DNA from: an uncultured Bacteroidales bacterium
Lineage (GTDB): Bacteria > Bacteroidota > Bacteroidia > Bacteroidales > Paludibacteraceae
Length of the DNA: 34,957 bases
Direction of reading: 5' to 3'
Assembly (NCBI GenBank): GCA_937907165.1
Contig: CALCUH010000119.1
Coordinates: 1 to 34,957, forward strand
Part shown: positions 24,901 through 31,964 of the stretch, piece after piece
Layout of the letters: every line of letters begins with the position of its first letter
Position numbering within the stretch: the stretch's first letter is position 1
Notes under the pieces: model-generated
Databases searched by the model: none
Seen by the model: the letters and a program-made list of their open reading frames with translations, nothing else
What the model was told of the DNA's origin: nothing
Made by a program: the position numbers and the translations under genes

Positions 24901-25760
24901 AGCGTCAGGAAAAACATTTGGCTGATTCTCTCAACGAAATTCTCGCCAAGAAACTTGAGCGCGATAGCCTTCAACGGGTACAAGATAGTTTGAACCTCTT
25001 GACCAATACGTTAGCTATGGAGGGTTCCGAAAAAGATAGTCTTCACCAAGTCTTAGATGACATGCTCTTTGGTGCCTCGCCTTCAGATTCGACGGCTGCG
25101 GTCGATTCCACAATGAATGAGCAGCTGATTGACTCTACGGCTGCTCCTCAGAAGTTAGCGCCTTTGGCGGCAACCGATCCGATATCGTTAAATGATATCC
25201 AGAAGTATATTAAGATGTTGGAAGCTCAGCGAAAAGAGAAAAATACGGGTGCGCAGAAGACGAATACAATTTTGGAAAGTTTGACGATGCCGTCGGATAT
25301 CTCCTCAAGTACTCCGTCTACAGTAAAACCTGTGATTGATGTGACATCGATGGGTAACCCGAACATTTCGAAGAAAGAACCGGTAGTCTCGGCCGCCATG
25401 CCAAATGCGAATGAGGAGACCACTCCGGTTGAAATTCCTCAAAACTCGGAAGCGGGATCGTCGGAGGAAGTACAAGAGGCTCAACCTGAGGAGGGAAGAA
25501 GGGCTAGACGGAAACGGGCGAAGGCAGCCAAGGAGGCGCAGAGTGAAGTGGAGCCGATGAGTGAATCTGTTGTGACGGAGAAACCTGAAGAGCCTAAAGT
25601 TGAGACGGAGAAGGTCGAGAATTCAGAGATGTCGTCACAGGACGAAACGGTAGAGTCATCCTCAGACGAGGAGGAAACCGGGAAAAAGAAGAAATCCAGA
25701 TCAAGACGTAAGAAGTCAAAAGATAATGAGGAAAATGGTGAGGAAGATTGGCAACCGTAG
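21975..25760 (+). CDS. Giant secreted helical protein of unknown function, 54-residue repeats
   Basis: A 1261-residue protein I do not recognise. It starts at TTG 21975: an in-frame stop lies 12 bases upstream, and the first 21 residues form a clean signal peptide (MKRLLAILLASTVLAVNMYA, cut near Gln21). From about 24 to 690 it is almost entirely Glu, Lys, Arg, Gln and Ala, predicting a coiled coil or single stable helix. Residues 57-326 are five 54-residue repeats. From about 800 to 950 an aromatic-rich folded segment follows (KIPNCRYLNDVYYVRDKF and onwards). The tail contains DSL-rich stretches and a very basic then acidic C-terminus. cdsA follows 42 bases later, probably in the same transcript. 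In related Bacteroidales I recall ftsH upstream of cdsA; that is not the case here. A structural, periplasm- or surface-located role is inferred. Confidence 0.85.
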   Translation: MKRLLAILLASTVLAVNMYAQTDADRIREEQRARAEKVKEEQAARRQQDLRERELRMQEAKETNEKAKAEREAKRQAERDEKQRQKEEWKKVKAQVDARKEAEKNAEAKKLKEYEQIVEQERQARELRQRREAEMKALDKERWAEKQKELDAARKRDELAAEKRQQEYVAASEREKLQRDLQRQKDAERRAKQAEQWQKKKEEISQDRQAAIDEREARLADYLAAVELERQAREMRIRQENEMKQKYVELWNKKKEEIEATRLKEKQENERRQKEYEAVIAKQRETREAQRQREAQQKASEKELWEQHKLQQEEYRKQQEAEKKRREAEREAEMQRASDERQMRIQKMQETRERERQAQEMRKEEMRRRLEEQAAKREEAARKRQEAVQQKRAEHEEWLNQKKQLQEERMRKQRERKTQLQEKQQIQREKQRAAKEKQRQMKAEKKQREREAQLRKREFLQQMKEREKAREEMTKNKEKALADRMKQKRQEQKQRQIELRQAQRQKELERKQAEKEKAAAERELRKAKMEEQIARQKEERERQALNEDLVNDEAKLQEYRQKQAELQAEQERLEQENKLEEKKKKELQDQREKIEKETMKLAKKIVAAKEKKLNAEDKARRKEEKMRKKMREEMERDSVKSVEQENADLERFAKEDAQDEAVALTKKQQKALKKIQEKKRLQEEQRTKDSLMLLDGDFDAITGKRDNSDLPPDVRERVEPKAKADEVVLDDENSFAFASGELDSTYMENLDSFAVDEDEEAEVVTSMIDSVLLQQQIEELETELQNVRDINELERSKNRKGDVILRKIKIPNCRYLNDVYYVRDKFEFRYEYDFFLHYFDHRYFHKKKFYDMNDTTRVVAKYVMQLVGKSKYRHTDFNKVADSIAGFMPNYPVVEYLDSVITELNLEYLATGEIKIKYKNRRQDKILSKILPTKINPEGGGSLGNIKFYTSNKRRVIEELDASQYDSLLIQPDSLQRQEKHLADSLNEILAKKLERDSLQRVQDSLNLLTNTLAMEGSEKDSLHQVLDDMLFGASPSDSTAAVDSTMNEQLIDSTAAPQKLAPLAATDPISLNDIQKYIKMLEAQRKEKNTGAQKTNTILESLTMPSDISSSTPSTVKPVIDVTSMGNPNISKKEPVVSAAMPNANEETTPVEIPQNSEAGSSEEVQEAQPEEGRRARRKRAKAAKEAQSEVEPMSESVVTEKPEEPKVETEKVENSEMSSQDETVESSSDEEETGKKKKSRSRRKKSKDNEENGEEDWQP
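22143..22952 (+). repeat. Five 162-base repeats coding 54-residue units
   Basis: The units are residues 57-110, 111-164, 165-218, 219-272 and 273-326 of the giant protein. Trp at unit position 33 (residues 89, 143, 197, 251, 305) is conserved in all five. Tyr at position 4 (in motifs such as KEYEQIV and KEYEAVI) is present in the last four. The DNA of the units is diverged, so this is an old repeat. A degenerate sixth unit, shifted out of register, has its Trp at residue 398. Confidence 0.8.
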
Positions 25761-25802
25761 TCTCGAAAGATAATAGAATAACTAATTAAAAATATACGTA
25801 AA

Positions 25803-26618
25803 GTGAATAATTTGGTATTGAGGACAGTTTCTGGCGCTTTGTTCGTATCCATTATGGTTGCGTCTATATTGATGTCGTCATATTGGTTCGGTGTCGTTTT
25901 TTGCCTTTTGACGTTTTTGTCTTTACAAGAGTTTTATAAGCTGACAGAAAAATGTGAGCAAGTTGATGTGGATAAATGGATGGCTATAATTGGAGGAATG
26001 ATACTTTTCGCTTCCTCCTATTTTGTCGCTTTCCTTCATAGAACGCCAGCTTTATTTGCGGTTTATTTCGTCTATGTGTCGGCGCTTTTCGCACTTGAAT
26101 TGTTCCGGAAGAAACCGAATCCGATTATGGATTTAGGTGTTACTCTGATGGGACATTTGTATATCGCCGTTCCTTTTTCTTTGATGTGCCTTGTAGAGGG
26201 GGCCTCTGACAATTCTAAAATGTTGCTGCTCGCCTTCTTTGTGATGATTTGGGCATCAGACACAGGCGCTTATATTGTCGGTCGATTTTTAGGTAAACAT
26301 AAGATGTTTGAACGGATTTCTCCGAAAAAGACGTGGGAAGGTTTCTCTGGCGGAATGCTTTCCGCCATTTTATGCGGAGTGATTTTCAACAATTCCGGAT
26401 GCATTCCTTCACTTCATATATGTTTTTGGTTGGTGATGGCTGTTTGTATATTTGTCTTTGGCGTGCTCGGCGATTTAGTCGAATCTATGTTTAAACGCAG
26501 TTTGAATGTGAAAGATTCTGGCAAATTGATTCCTGGTCACGGCGGAATTTTAGATAGATTCGATAGTTCGTTGTTGGCCGCACCAATTTTATTTGTCCTT
26601 TTTTTACTTGTTGATTAG
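25803..26618 (+). CDS. cdsA: Phosphatidate cytidylyltransferase
   Basis: A 271-residue integral membrane enzyme that makes CDP-diacylglycerol from phosphatidate and CTP, the entry point to phospholipid synthesis. About eight hydrophobic segments are visible. The family signature is complete near the C-terminus: SMFKRSLNVKDSGKLIPGHG followed by GILDRFDS. Upstream, ASDTGAYIVGRFLGKHK and SPKKTWEG are also family motifs. The start is GTG (MNNLVLRT), 42 bases after the giant helical gene. Its product is the substrate of pssA two genes downstream. Confidence 0.95.
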   Translation: MNNLVLRTVSGALFVSIMVASILMSSYWFGVVFCLLTFLSLQEFYKLTEKCEQVDVDKWMAIIGGMILFASSYFVAFLHRTPALFAVYFVYVSALFALELFRKKPNPIMDLGVTLMGHLYIAVPFSLMCLVEGASDNSKMLLLAFFVMIWASDTGAYIVGRFLGKHKMFERISPKKTWEGFSGGMLSAILCGVIFNNSGCIPSLHICFWLVMAVCIFVFGVLGDLVESMFKRSLNVKDSGKLIPGHGGILDRFDSSLLAAPILFVLFLLVD

Positions 26619-26633
26619 TCATAATTGAAAGTA

Positions 26634-26666
26634 ATTGGTTGAATAAATAAAAAATTATTAACTTTG
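26634..26666 (+). promoter_or_regulatory. psd: Probable promoter of psd
   Basis: TAACTTTG (26659-26666) is a perfect -7 box, 22 bases upstream of the psd ATG. The -33 element is a near-match (ATTG at 26634-26637) with a 21-base spacer. It could start a psd-pssA-sppA transcript separate from cdsA. Confidence 0.55.
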
Positions 26667-26688
26667 CGTTTATTAAAAAATAATCGAG

Positions 26689-27390
26689 ATGAGAATTCAT
26701 AAAGAAGGAAGGGGTATATTAACTAAGTTATTGGTGGTCCTATTGATAGTAGATGCTATAATCGGATGGATATTCTATTCAGAAGACCCATTGTTCGTAG
26801 GGATCATCTGCGTTATTAGCCTTCTCGTTTTCCTTTTTTTCTTGAATTTTTTTCGCAATCCACATCGCGTGTATGAAGATGATAGCACCGGGTTGGTAAT
26901 GGCGCCTGCGGATGGTACGGTCGTTGTGGTTGAACCTACTACCGAGGGGGAGTATTTGAAAGACCAACGTATTCAGGTCTCTATATTCATGAGCGTGTTC
27001 AATGTTCACGCCAATTGGTATCCTGTAAACGGGAAAATATTGTATTATACCCATAATGACGGGCGGTTTATGGCTGCCAATCTTCCGAAGTCAAGTACGG
27101 AAAACGAACGTTCGACGGTAGTGGTTGAGACGGTTAACCATACGAAAGTGTTATTCCGACAGGTGGCGGGTGCGTTGGCGAGACGTATTGTCACATATGC
27201 GAGGGTTGGTGATGAATGTCATATCAATCAGCAGATGGGTTTTATTAAATTCGGATCGCGTGTCGATCTCTTTTTACCCATGGATGCGGAGATAATGGTG
27301 AATCTGAAACAAAAGGTGGTTGGTAATCAAACTATCATTGCCAGGTTAAATACGAATGAAGAAAGAAAAAATGATGTTGTCGAAAAATAG
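26689..27390 (+). CDS. psd: Phosphatidylserine decarboxylase, short type
   Basis: A 233-residue pyruvoyl enzyme that decarboxylates phosphatidylserine to phosphatidylethanolamine at the inner membrane. Two hydrophobic segments at the N-terminus anchor it. The catalytic core includes MAPADGTVVVVE and the VFNVHANWYPVNG segment. The self-cleavage site is FGSR, cutting between Gly189 and Ser190, so the chains would be about 189 and 44 residues. This GSR form is typical of the short (PSD-A) enzymes. The next gene, pssA, begins 9 bases later and supplies its substrate. Confidence 0.94.
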   Translation: MRIHKEGRGILTKLLVVLLIVDAIIGWIFYSEDPLFVGIICVISLLVFLFFLNFFRNPHRVYEDDSTGLVMAPADGTVVVVEPTTEGEYLKDQRIQVSIFMSVFNVHANWYPVNGKILYYTHNDGRFMAANLPKSSTENERSTVVVETVNHTKVLFRQVAGALARRIVTYARVGDECHINQQMGFIKFGSRVDLFLPMDAEIMVNLKQKVVGNQTIIARLNTNEERKNDVVEK

Positions 27391-27398
27391 GGAATAAG

Positions 27399-28115
27399 AT
27401 GGCGATCAAGAAACACATACCAAATACTATCACATGTATGAACTTGGCCTCAGGCTGTCTTGCGATAGTAATGGCTTTTCAGGGTAATTTTCTATGGGCG
27501 GCGCTTTATATCTTGCTTGCTGCTGTATTCGATTTCTTTGATGGAATGGTGGCGCGTCTGCTGAATGTGAAGTCAGAAATCGGTAAGGAGTTGGATTCCT
27601 TGTCTGATGTCGTCAGTTTCGGTGTGGCTCCCGCTACGGTCATGTATAACTTATTATTTAGCCTTATGCCAGATTCGTATCTCCCTTATCTGGCATTTTT
27701 GTTGGCTGTCTTTTCTGGCTTGAGATTGGCGAAGTTCAATGTGGATGAACGCCAGACGTGTTCGTTTATTGGATTGCCTACTCCGCCATGCGCTATGTTC
27801 ATGTCGTCATTGGCAGCTCTCTCCGATCCGATTACCCCGATTCCTGGTTGGATAAGTTTGGAGTGGATTCATGCGATTGTATCATCTCCTATTGCGCTTT
27901 TGATTTTGGTGATTTTGTTCTCTTATTTGTTGATTTGTGAATTGCCAATGTTCTCTTTGAAATTCAAAAATTTGAAATGGCAGAACAATAAGAAACAATT
28001 TATCTTAATTATTTCAGCTGTCGTTTTGGCTGCGATATTCCAAATGGCGGCAATTCCTTTGGTTATTCTTTTATTTATCATTATGTCGATAATTTCGGCA
28101 ATTAATAAAAAATGA
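27399..28115 (+). CDS. pssA: CDP-diacylglycerol--serine O-phosphatidyltransferase
   Basis: This 238-residue membrane enzyme makes phosphatidylserine from CDP-diacylglycerol and serine. The CDP-alcohol phosphatidyltransferase motif is intact: Asp45, Asp48, Gly49, Ala52, Arg53, Gly62, Asp66 and Asp70 (DFFDGMVARLLN, then ELDSLSDV). About six to seven transmembrane helices follow. With cdsA and psd it completes the route to phosphatidylethanolamine. Its TGA overlaps the sppA ATG by 4 bases (ATGA). Confidence 0.95.
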   Translation: MAIKKHIPNTITCMNLASGCLAIVMAFQGNFLWAALYILLAAVFDFFDGMVARLLNVKSEIGKELDSLSDVVSFGVAPATVMYNLLFSLMPDSYLPYLAFLLAVFSGLRLAKFNVDERQTCSFIGLPTPPCAMFMSSLAALSDPITPIPGWISLEWIHAIVSSPIALLILVILFSYLLICELPMFSLKFKNLKWQNNKKQFILIISAVVLAAIFQMAAIPLVILLFIIMSIISAINKK

Positions 28116-29848
28116 AATTCATCAAATCGATTTTTGCCTCTTGTTTAGGCGTTCTACTGTTTTCTGTTGTCGTGATGGCCATCATTATCGCTGCGTTGGC
28201 CGGATCGTCCTCTGCTGAAGATGTGAAGAATGATTCTGTCTTGCTTGTGTCTCTAGACGGCGTGATTGTCGAGAAGAAGGATAATAATTTTTATGACAAT
28301 CTTATGCAGTCAGCTGAGCCAACAAACGCTCTCAATGAAATATTGTTAGCTATTCAAAATGCTAAAAGTGATGATAGAATCAAAGGTATTTGTTTGAAGA
28401 CGAATGCTGTGGATGCAGGTTATGCCACGATGGAGGAGATTCGATCCGCTTTGGAAGATTTTAAGACGAGCGGGAAGTTCGTCTATGCTTATTCGGGACT
28501 CTATACACAGGGAGCATATTATGTGGCAACAGCTGCCGATTCCCTTTTTATGAATCCGCAGGGTTCTTTGAACTATTCGGGCATCTCTAGTTCCTCGTTG
28601 TTTTTCAAGGATTTTTTGAAGAAGGTTGGTGTTGAATTTCAGGTGGTCAGAGTGGGATCTTACAAGTCTTACGCTGAATCGTTTGTGGGGGATTCCATGA
28701 GTGCTGAGAACAAAGAACAGTTGGATGCGCTCATTTCATCTATTTGGAATGGCATCTTAGAGAAGATATCAGTAGATCGTAATATTCCGAAAGAGGAGTT
28801 GGCATCCTTGGCGGATAGTTTGATTCCGTTATCGCCCGCTCCATATGTGCTAGAGAAAGGCCTTGTGGACGGCTTGAAATACAAGGACGAATTTTTGCAG
28901 GTTCTACGTGAAAAGTTGTCGTTGAATGATAATGATGACGTGCCGACGGTAAGTGTTTCGGATTATCTTTTGGCCAATAATTTGGGTGAGGAGATTTCTG
29001 TTCCTGGCATGGATGAGGTGGCTGTGGTCTATTTGAATGGTGAGATAGACAATGGAAGCAAGGGTGGAATCAATTCTACCGAGGCGGTTCGCCTCCTTTC
29101 TGAATTGGGTAAGAATCCTGATGTGAAAGCGATTGTCCTTCGTATCAATTCCCCGGGCGGTAGCGCATATGGCTCCGAGCAGATTTGCCATATGGTGGAG
29201 AACGTTAAAAAGTATAAGCCTGTTGTGGCGAGCCTTGGCGACTATGCGGCTTCAGGTGGTTATTATATCGCCTCCAACGCTAATGAGATTGTTTCTAACG
29301 AAAGTACTATCACTGGCTCTATTGGTGTGATAGCACTTATTCCTAACGCCCAAGAGTTAGCTGACAAGTTAGGGGTTCATTATGAGACGGTAAAGACCAA
29401 CAAGAACGCGGATTTGTTGGAGAACTTTTTCAGACCGATGTCTGATTTTGAACGTACTGCCATGCAACGTTCCGTGGACGATTTTTATCATACATTCGTT
29501 CAGCGTTGCGCCGAGGGCAGAATGCTATCCTACGAACAGGTTGATTCGTGCGCACAGGGACGGGTATGGTCGGGCGTGGATGCGCTCAATCGTCAGCTTG
29601 TCGATCGCTATGGTACACTTTCGGATGCGGTGAAAGAGGCTGCGTTGTTGGCCAATGTGTCCGATTATCAAACAATATCTTATCCGAAAAAGAAGAATAT
29701 TTTGGAGCAATTGGAGGAAATTCCATCACTTGGTTATGAAAAATTGAAAGAAAATGAGGTTTTTTCAAAAGAAAAGATTATTTTTGGGAAAATACGTAGT
29801 TTGGATAGAGTCCAAGCTGTATTACCATATACCATAGAGCTGAGATAG
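28112..29848 (+). CDS. sppA: Signal peptide peptidase SppA, 67K (long) type
   Basis: A 578-residue membrane-anchored serine protease that degrades cleaved signal peptides. The N-terminal membrane segment runs from about 10 to 32. Like E. coli SppA it has two tandem protease-like domains: the first carries the catalytic Lys185 (GSYKSYAESFVGDSMS) and the second the nucleophile Ser381 (GDYAASGGYYIAS), preceded by SPGGSAYGSEQI. The gene overlaps pssA by 4 bases and is followed by lpxK. Confidence 0.95.
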   Translation: MKFIKSIFASCLGVLLFSVVVMAIIIAALAGSSSAEDVKNDSVLLVSLDGVIVEKKDNNFYDNLMQSAEPTNALNEILLAIQNAKSDDRIKGICLKTNAVDAGYATMEEIRSALEDFKTSGKFVYAYSGLYTQGAYYVATAADSLFMNPQGSLNYSGISSSSLFFKDFLKKVGVEFQVVRVGSYKSYAESFVGDSMSAENKEQLDALISSIWNGILEKISVDRNIPKEELASLADSLIPLSPAPYVLEKGLVDGLKYKDEFLQVLREKLSLNDNDDVPTVSVSDYLLANNLGEEISVPGMDEVAVVYLNGEIDNGSKGGINSTEAVRLLSELGKNPDVKAIVLRINSPGGSAYGSEQICHMVENVKKYKPVVASLGDYAASGGYYIASNANEIVSNESTITGSIGVIALIPNAQELADKLGVHYETVKTNKNADLLENFFRPMSDFERTAMQRSVDDFYHTFVQRCAEGRMLSYEQVDSCAQGRVWSGVDALNRQLVDRYGTLSDAVKEAALLANVSDYQTISYPKKKNILEQLEEIPSLGYEKLKENEVFSKEKIIFGKIRSLDRVQAVLPYTIELR

Positions 29849-29903
29849 CTTACGATGATTTTGTGTGCGCTCAGGCTCTTTTACCTTAAAATCGTGCACA
29901 AAA

Positions 29904-30986
29904 TTGAAAAACAAACCGCTCATATTAAAGATACTCTTGTGGCCATTTTCAGTGGTTTACGGTATTGTTGTGCACGTCCGTAACTGGTTGTTCGACCGCG
30001 GAATCATACCTTCTAAAAAATTTGACGTACCTGTGGTCTCCGTTGGAAACATTACGGTGGGCGGAACGGGTAAGACTCCATTCACGGAGTATTTGGTCAA
30101 TCTGCTAAAAGATCAAAATCAAATTGCGATACTAAGCCGCGGCTACAAGCGCCAGACTTCCGGTTACCGTTTGCTGACGGCGAAGGATACGCCTCTGACG
30201 GTTGGTGACGAGCCTTACCAAATGAAACGTAAATTTCCCGATGTGACCGTGGCAGTGGATGCGGATAGAAGGCGTGGAATCAAGAACCTCTTGAATCTGG
30301 AGGAGGGGAAACCTGACATAGTCATTTTGGACGACGCTTTCCAGCATCGTTATGTCCATCCGAAAGTCTCTATTTTGCTGATTGATTACAACCGAAATAT
30401 CACGGAAGACCATCTTCTTCCTGTCGGTATGATGCGCGAGCCCAAACGTTCTATGAAGAGAGCGGATATCATTGTGGTCACTAAATGTCCCGATTCGATT
30501 ACGCCGATGGATATGAGGCTTATCCGTAAACATCTGAATCCATATCCTTACCAAAGTTTGTGGTTTACGAAGCTCTGTTACGGAAATCTGAAACCGCTCT
30601 TTCCGAGCAAAAGGATGTCAAACTCTTTGCCGCTCTCCGATATGTCGGATTGTGGCGTTTTGGCGCTTACGGGTATCGCATCTCCTGCGCCGTTCGTGGA
30701 GTATCTGCAAAAGAATGTCTCCGAAGTCGCCTCTTGCCTCTTCGGTGATCATCATAATTATACCGCTTCCGACATGAAACGTATCCGGGAGGCTTACGAA
30801 GAGATTGCGGCGAAACGCAAATATATCGTCACTACGGAGAAGGATGCGGTGCGTCTCATGAATAATCCGGACTTTCCGGATGATATGAAGAGTAAGATTT
30901 TCTATCTTCCTCTCACGATGGAGTTCTTGCGTGAGGAGGAGAACCATTTCAATGAGAATTTGACGGATTTGATTCGAAGAAAATAA
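29904..30986 (+). CDS. lpxK: Tetraacyldisaccharide 4'-kinase (lipid A biosynthesis)
   Basis: A membrane-associated kinase that phosphorylates the 4' position of the lipid A precursor. The Walker A motif VGGTGKTP has its Lys at residue 57 in this numbering, within the characteristic VSVGNITVGG stretch. DDAFQHRYV and RRGIKNLL are also LpxK motifs. The start is uncertain: there is no ATG near the family N-terminus. I chose TTG 29904 (MKNKPLILKILLWPFS) because most LpxK proteins begin shortly before that segment. GTG 29865 would add 13 residues and is the main alternative. Protein length is about 360, normal for the family. Confidence 0.93.
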   Translation: MKNKPLILKILLWPFSVVYGIVVHVRNWLFDRGIIPSKKFDVPVVSVGNITVGGTGKTPFTEYLVNLLKDQNQIAILSRGYKRQTSGYRLLTAKDTPLTVGDEPYQMKRKFPDVTVAVDADRRRGIKNLLNLEEGKPDIVILDDAFQHRYVHPKVSILLIDYNRNITEDHLLPVGMMREPKRSMKRADIIVVTKCPDSITPMDMRLIRKHLNPYPYQSLWFTKLCYGNLKPLFPSKRMSNSLPLSDMSDCGVLALTGIASPAPFVEYLQKNVSEVASCLFGDHHNYTASDMKRIREAYEEIAAKRKYIVTTEKDAVRLMNNPDFPDDMKSKIFYLPLTMEFLREEENHFNENLTDLIRRK

Positions 30987-31016
30987 CCTTTTTGTTCCAC
31001 ATAATAAGTTGAGTGT

Positions 31017-31841
31017 ATGATGGATTTGTTGAAAACGATAAACGCCTCGGGCGATTATTTGAGGTCGAAGACGTCTTTGCGTCCGACCATAGCGATTGTG
31101 TTAGGTACTGGTTTGGGCGGTTTCGCTGATCGTATTGTGGTGGTCGACACCATCCCTTACGCAGAAATACCCGGGTTTAAGACGAGCACGGTGCAAGGCC
31201 ATTCCGGCAAGTTGATTTTCGGTTATGTCGCGGGTGTGCCTGTCATGGCTATGCAAGGGCGTCTCCATTATTATGAGGGCTATACGATGCAGGAAATCAC
31301 TTTCCCTGTGCGTGTGATGAAGAATTTCGGCATCAAGACGTTGATGGTCTCCAATGCGGCGGGTGGATTGAATCCTGAATATGTGCCGGGCGATATCATG
31401 ATCATCAAGGACCATATCAACCTCTTTCCTGAGCATCCTTTGCACGGACCGAACCTGGAGGAGTTGGGTACCCGTTTCCCTGATATGAGCAACGCTTATG
31501 ACAAGGAGTTGGTGAAGAAGGCGGAAGCGATAGGAAAGAAATTCAATATTCCGTTGAAGTTCGGTGTCTATGTGGGAACGCAGGGACCGACGTTCGAGAC
31601 GTTGGCTGAGTACCGCTATTTCCGAATCATAGGCGGTGACTCTTGTGGTATGTCCACGGTTCCGGAGGTTATCGTGGCGAACCATGCGGGTATCTCCGTG
31701 TTCGGCGTTTCCGTCATCTCCAACGTGGGAGTCGACGCTAACTTGAGCAACGTGACACATGAGGAGGTGCAGCAGAACACACTCTTGGCGCAGGATAAGC
31801 TCGCCACCATCTTCACGGAAATGGTGAAGGTGTGTAAATAA
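31017..31841 (+). CDS. Purine nucleoside phosphorylase, trimeric type
   Basis: A 274-residue cytoplasmic enzyme that cleaves purine nucleosides with phosphate (salvage of guanosine and inosine type nucleosides). Family motifs are visible: IVLGTGLGGF near residue 27, GHSGKLIFG, VSNAAGGLNPEYVPGDIM around 120, GPTFETLAEYR near 190, and GMSTVPEVIVANH around 210. The length fits trimeric PNP-I enzymes. Two adjacent ATG codons (31017, 31020) are possible starts. A terminator follows at 31891. Confidence 0.95.
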   Translation: MMDLLKTINASGDYLRSKTSLRPTIAIVLGTGLGGFADRIVVVDTIPYAEIPGFKTSTVQGHSGKLIFGYVAGVPVMAMQGRLHYYEGYTMQEITFPVRVMKNFGIKTLMVSNAAGGLNPEYVPGDIMIIKDHINLFPEHPLHGPNLEELGTRFPDMSNAYDKELVKKAEAIGKKFNIPLKFGVYVGTQGPTFETLAEYRYFRIIGGDSCGMSTVPEVIVANHAGISVFGVSVISNVGVDANLSNVTHEEVQQNTLLAQDKLATIFTEMVKVCK

Positions 31842-31890
31842 GTGGCTATAAAGGGTGGAGTGGTATGATTCATCCTTAAGATAATGGTTA

Positions 31891-31936
31891 CACAAAGTCC
31901 GACGATTTATCTCTATTGGCGGACTTTTGTGTTTTT
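31891..31936 (+). terminator. Terminator after purine nucleoside phosphorylase
   Basis: CACAAAGTCCG pairs with CGGACTTTTGTG (one bulged T) around an 18-base loop, followed by five T residues. Confidence 0.75.
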
Positions 31937-31964
31937 GTGTGTTCATAAATAATGATGACTTGTA

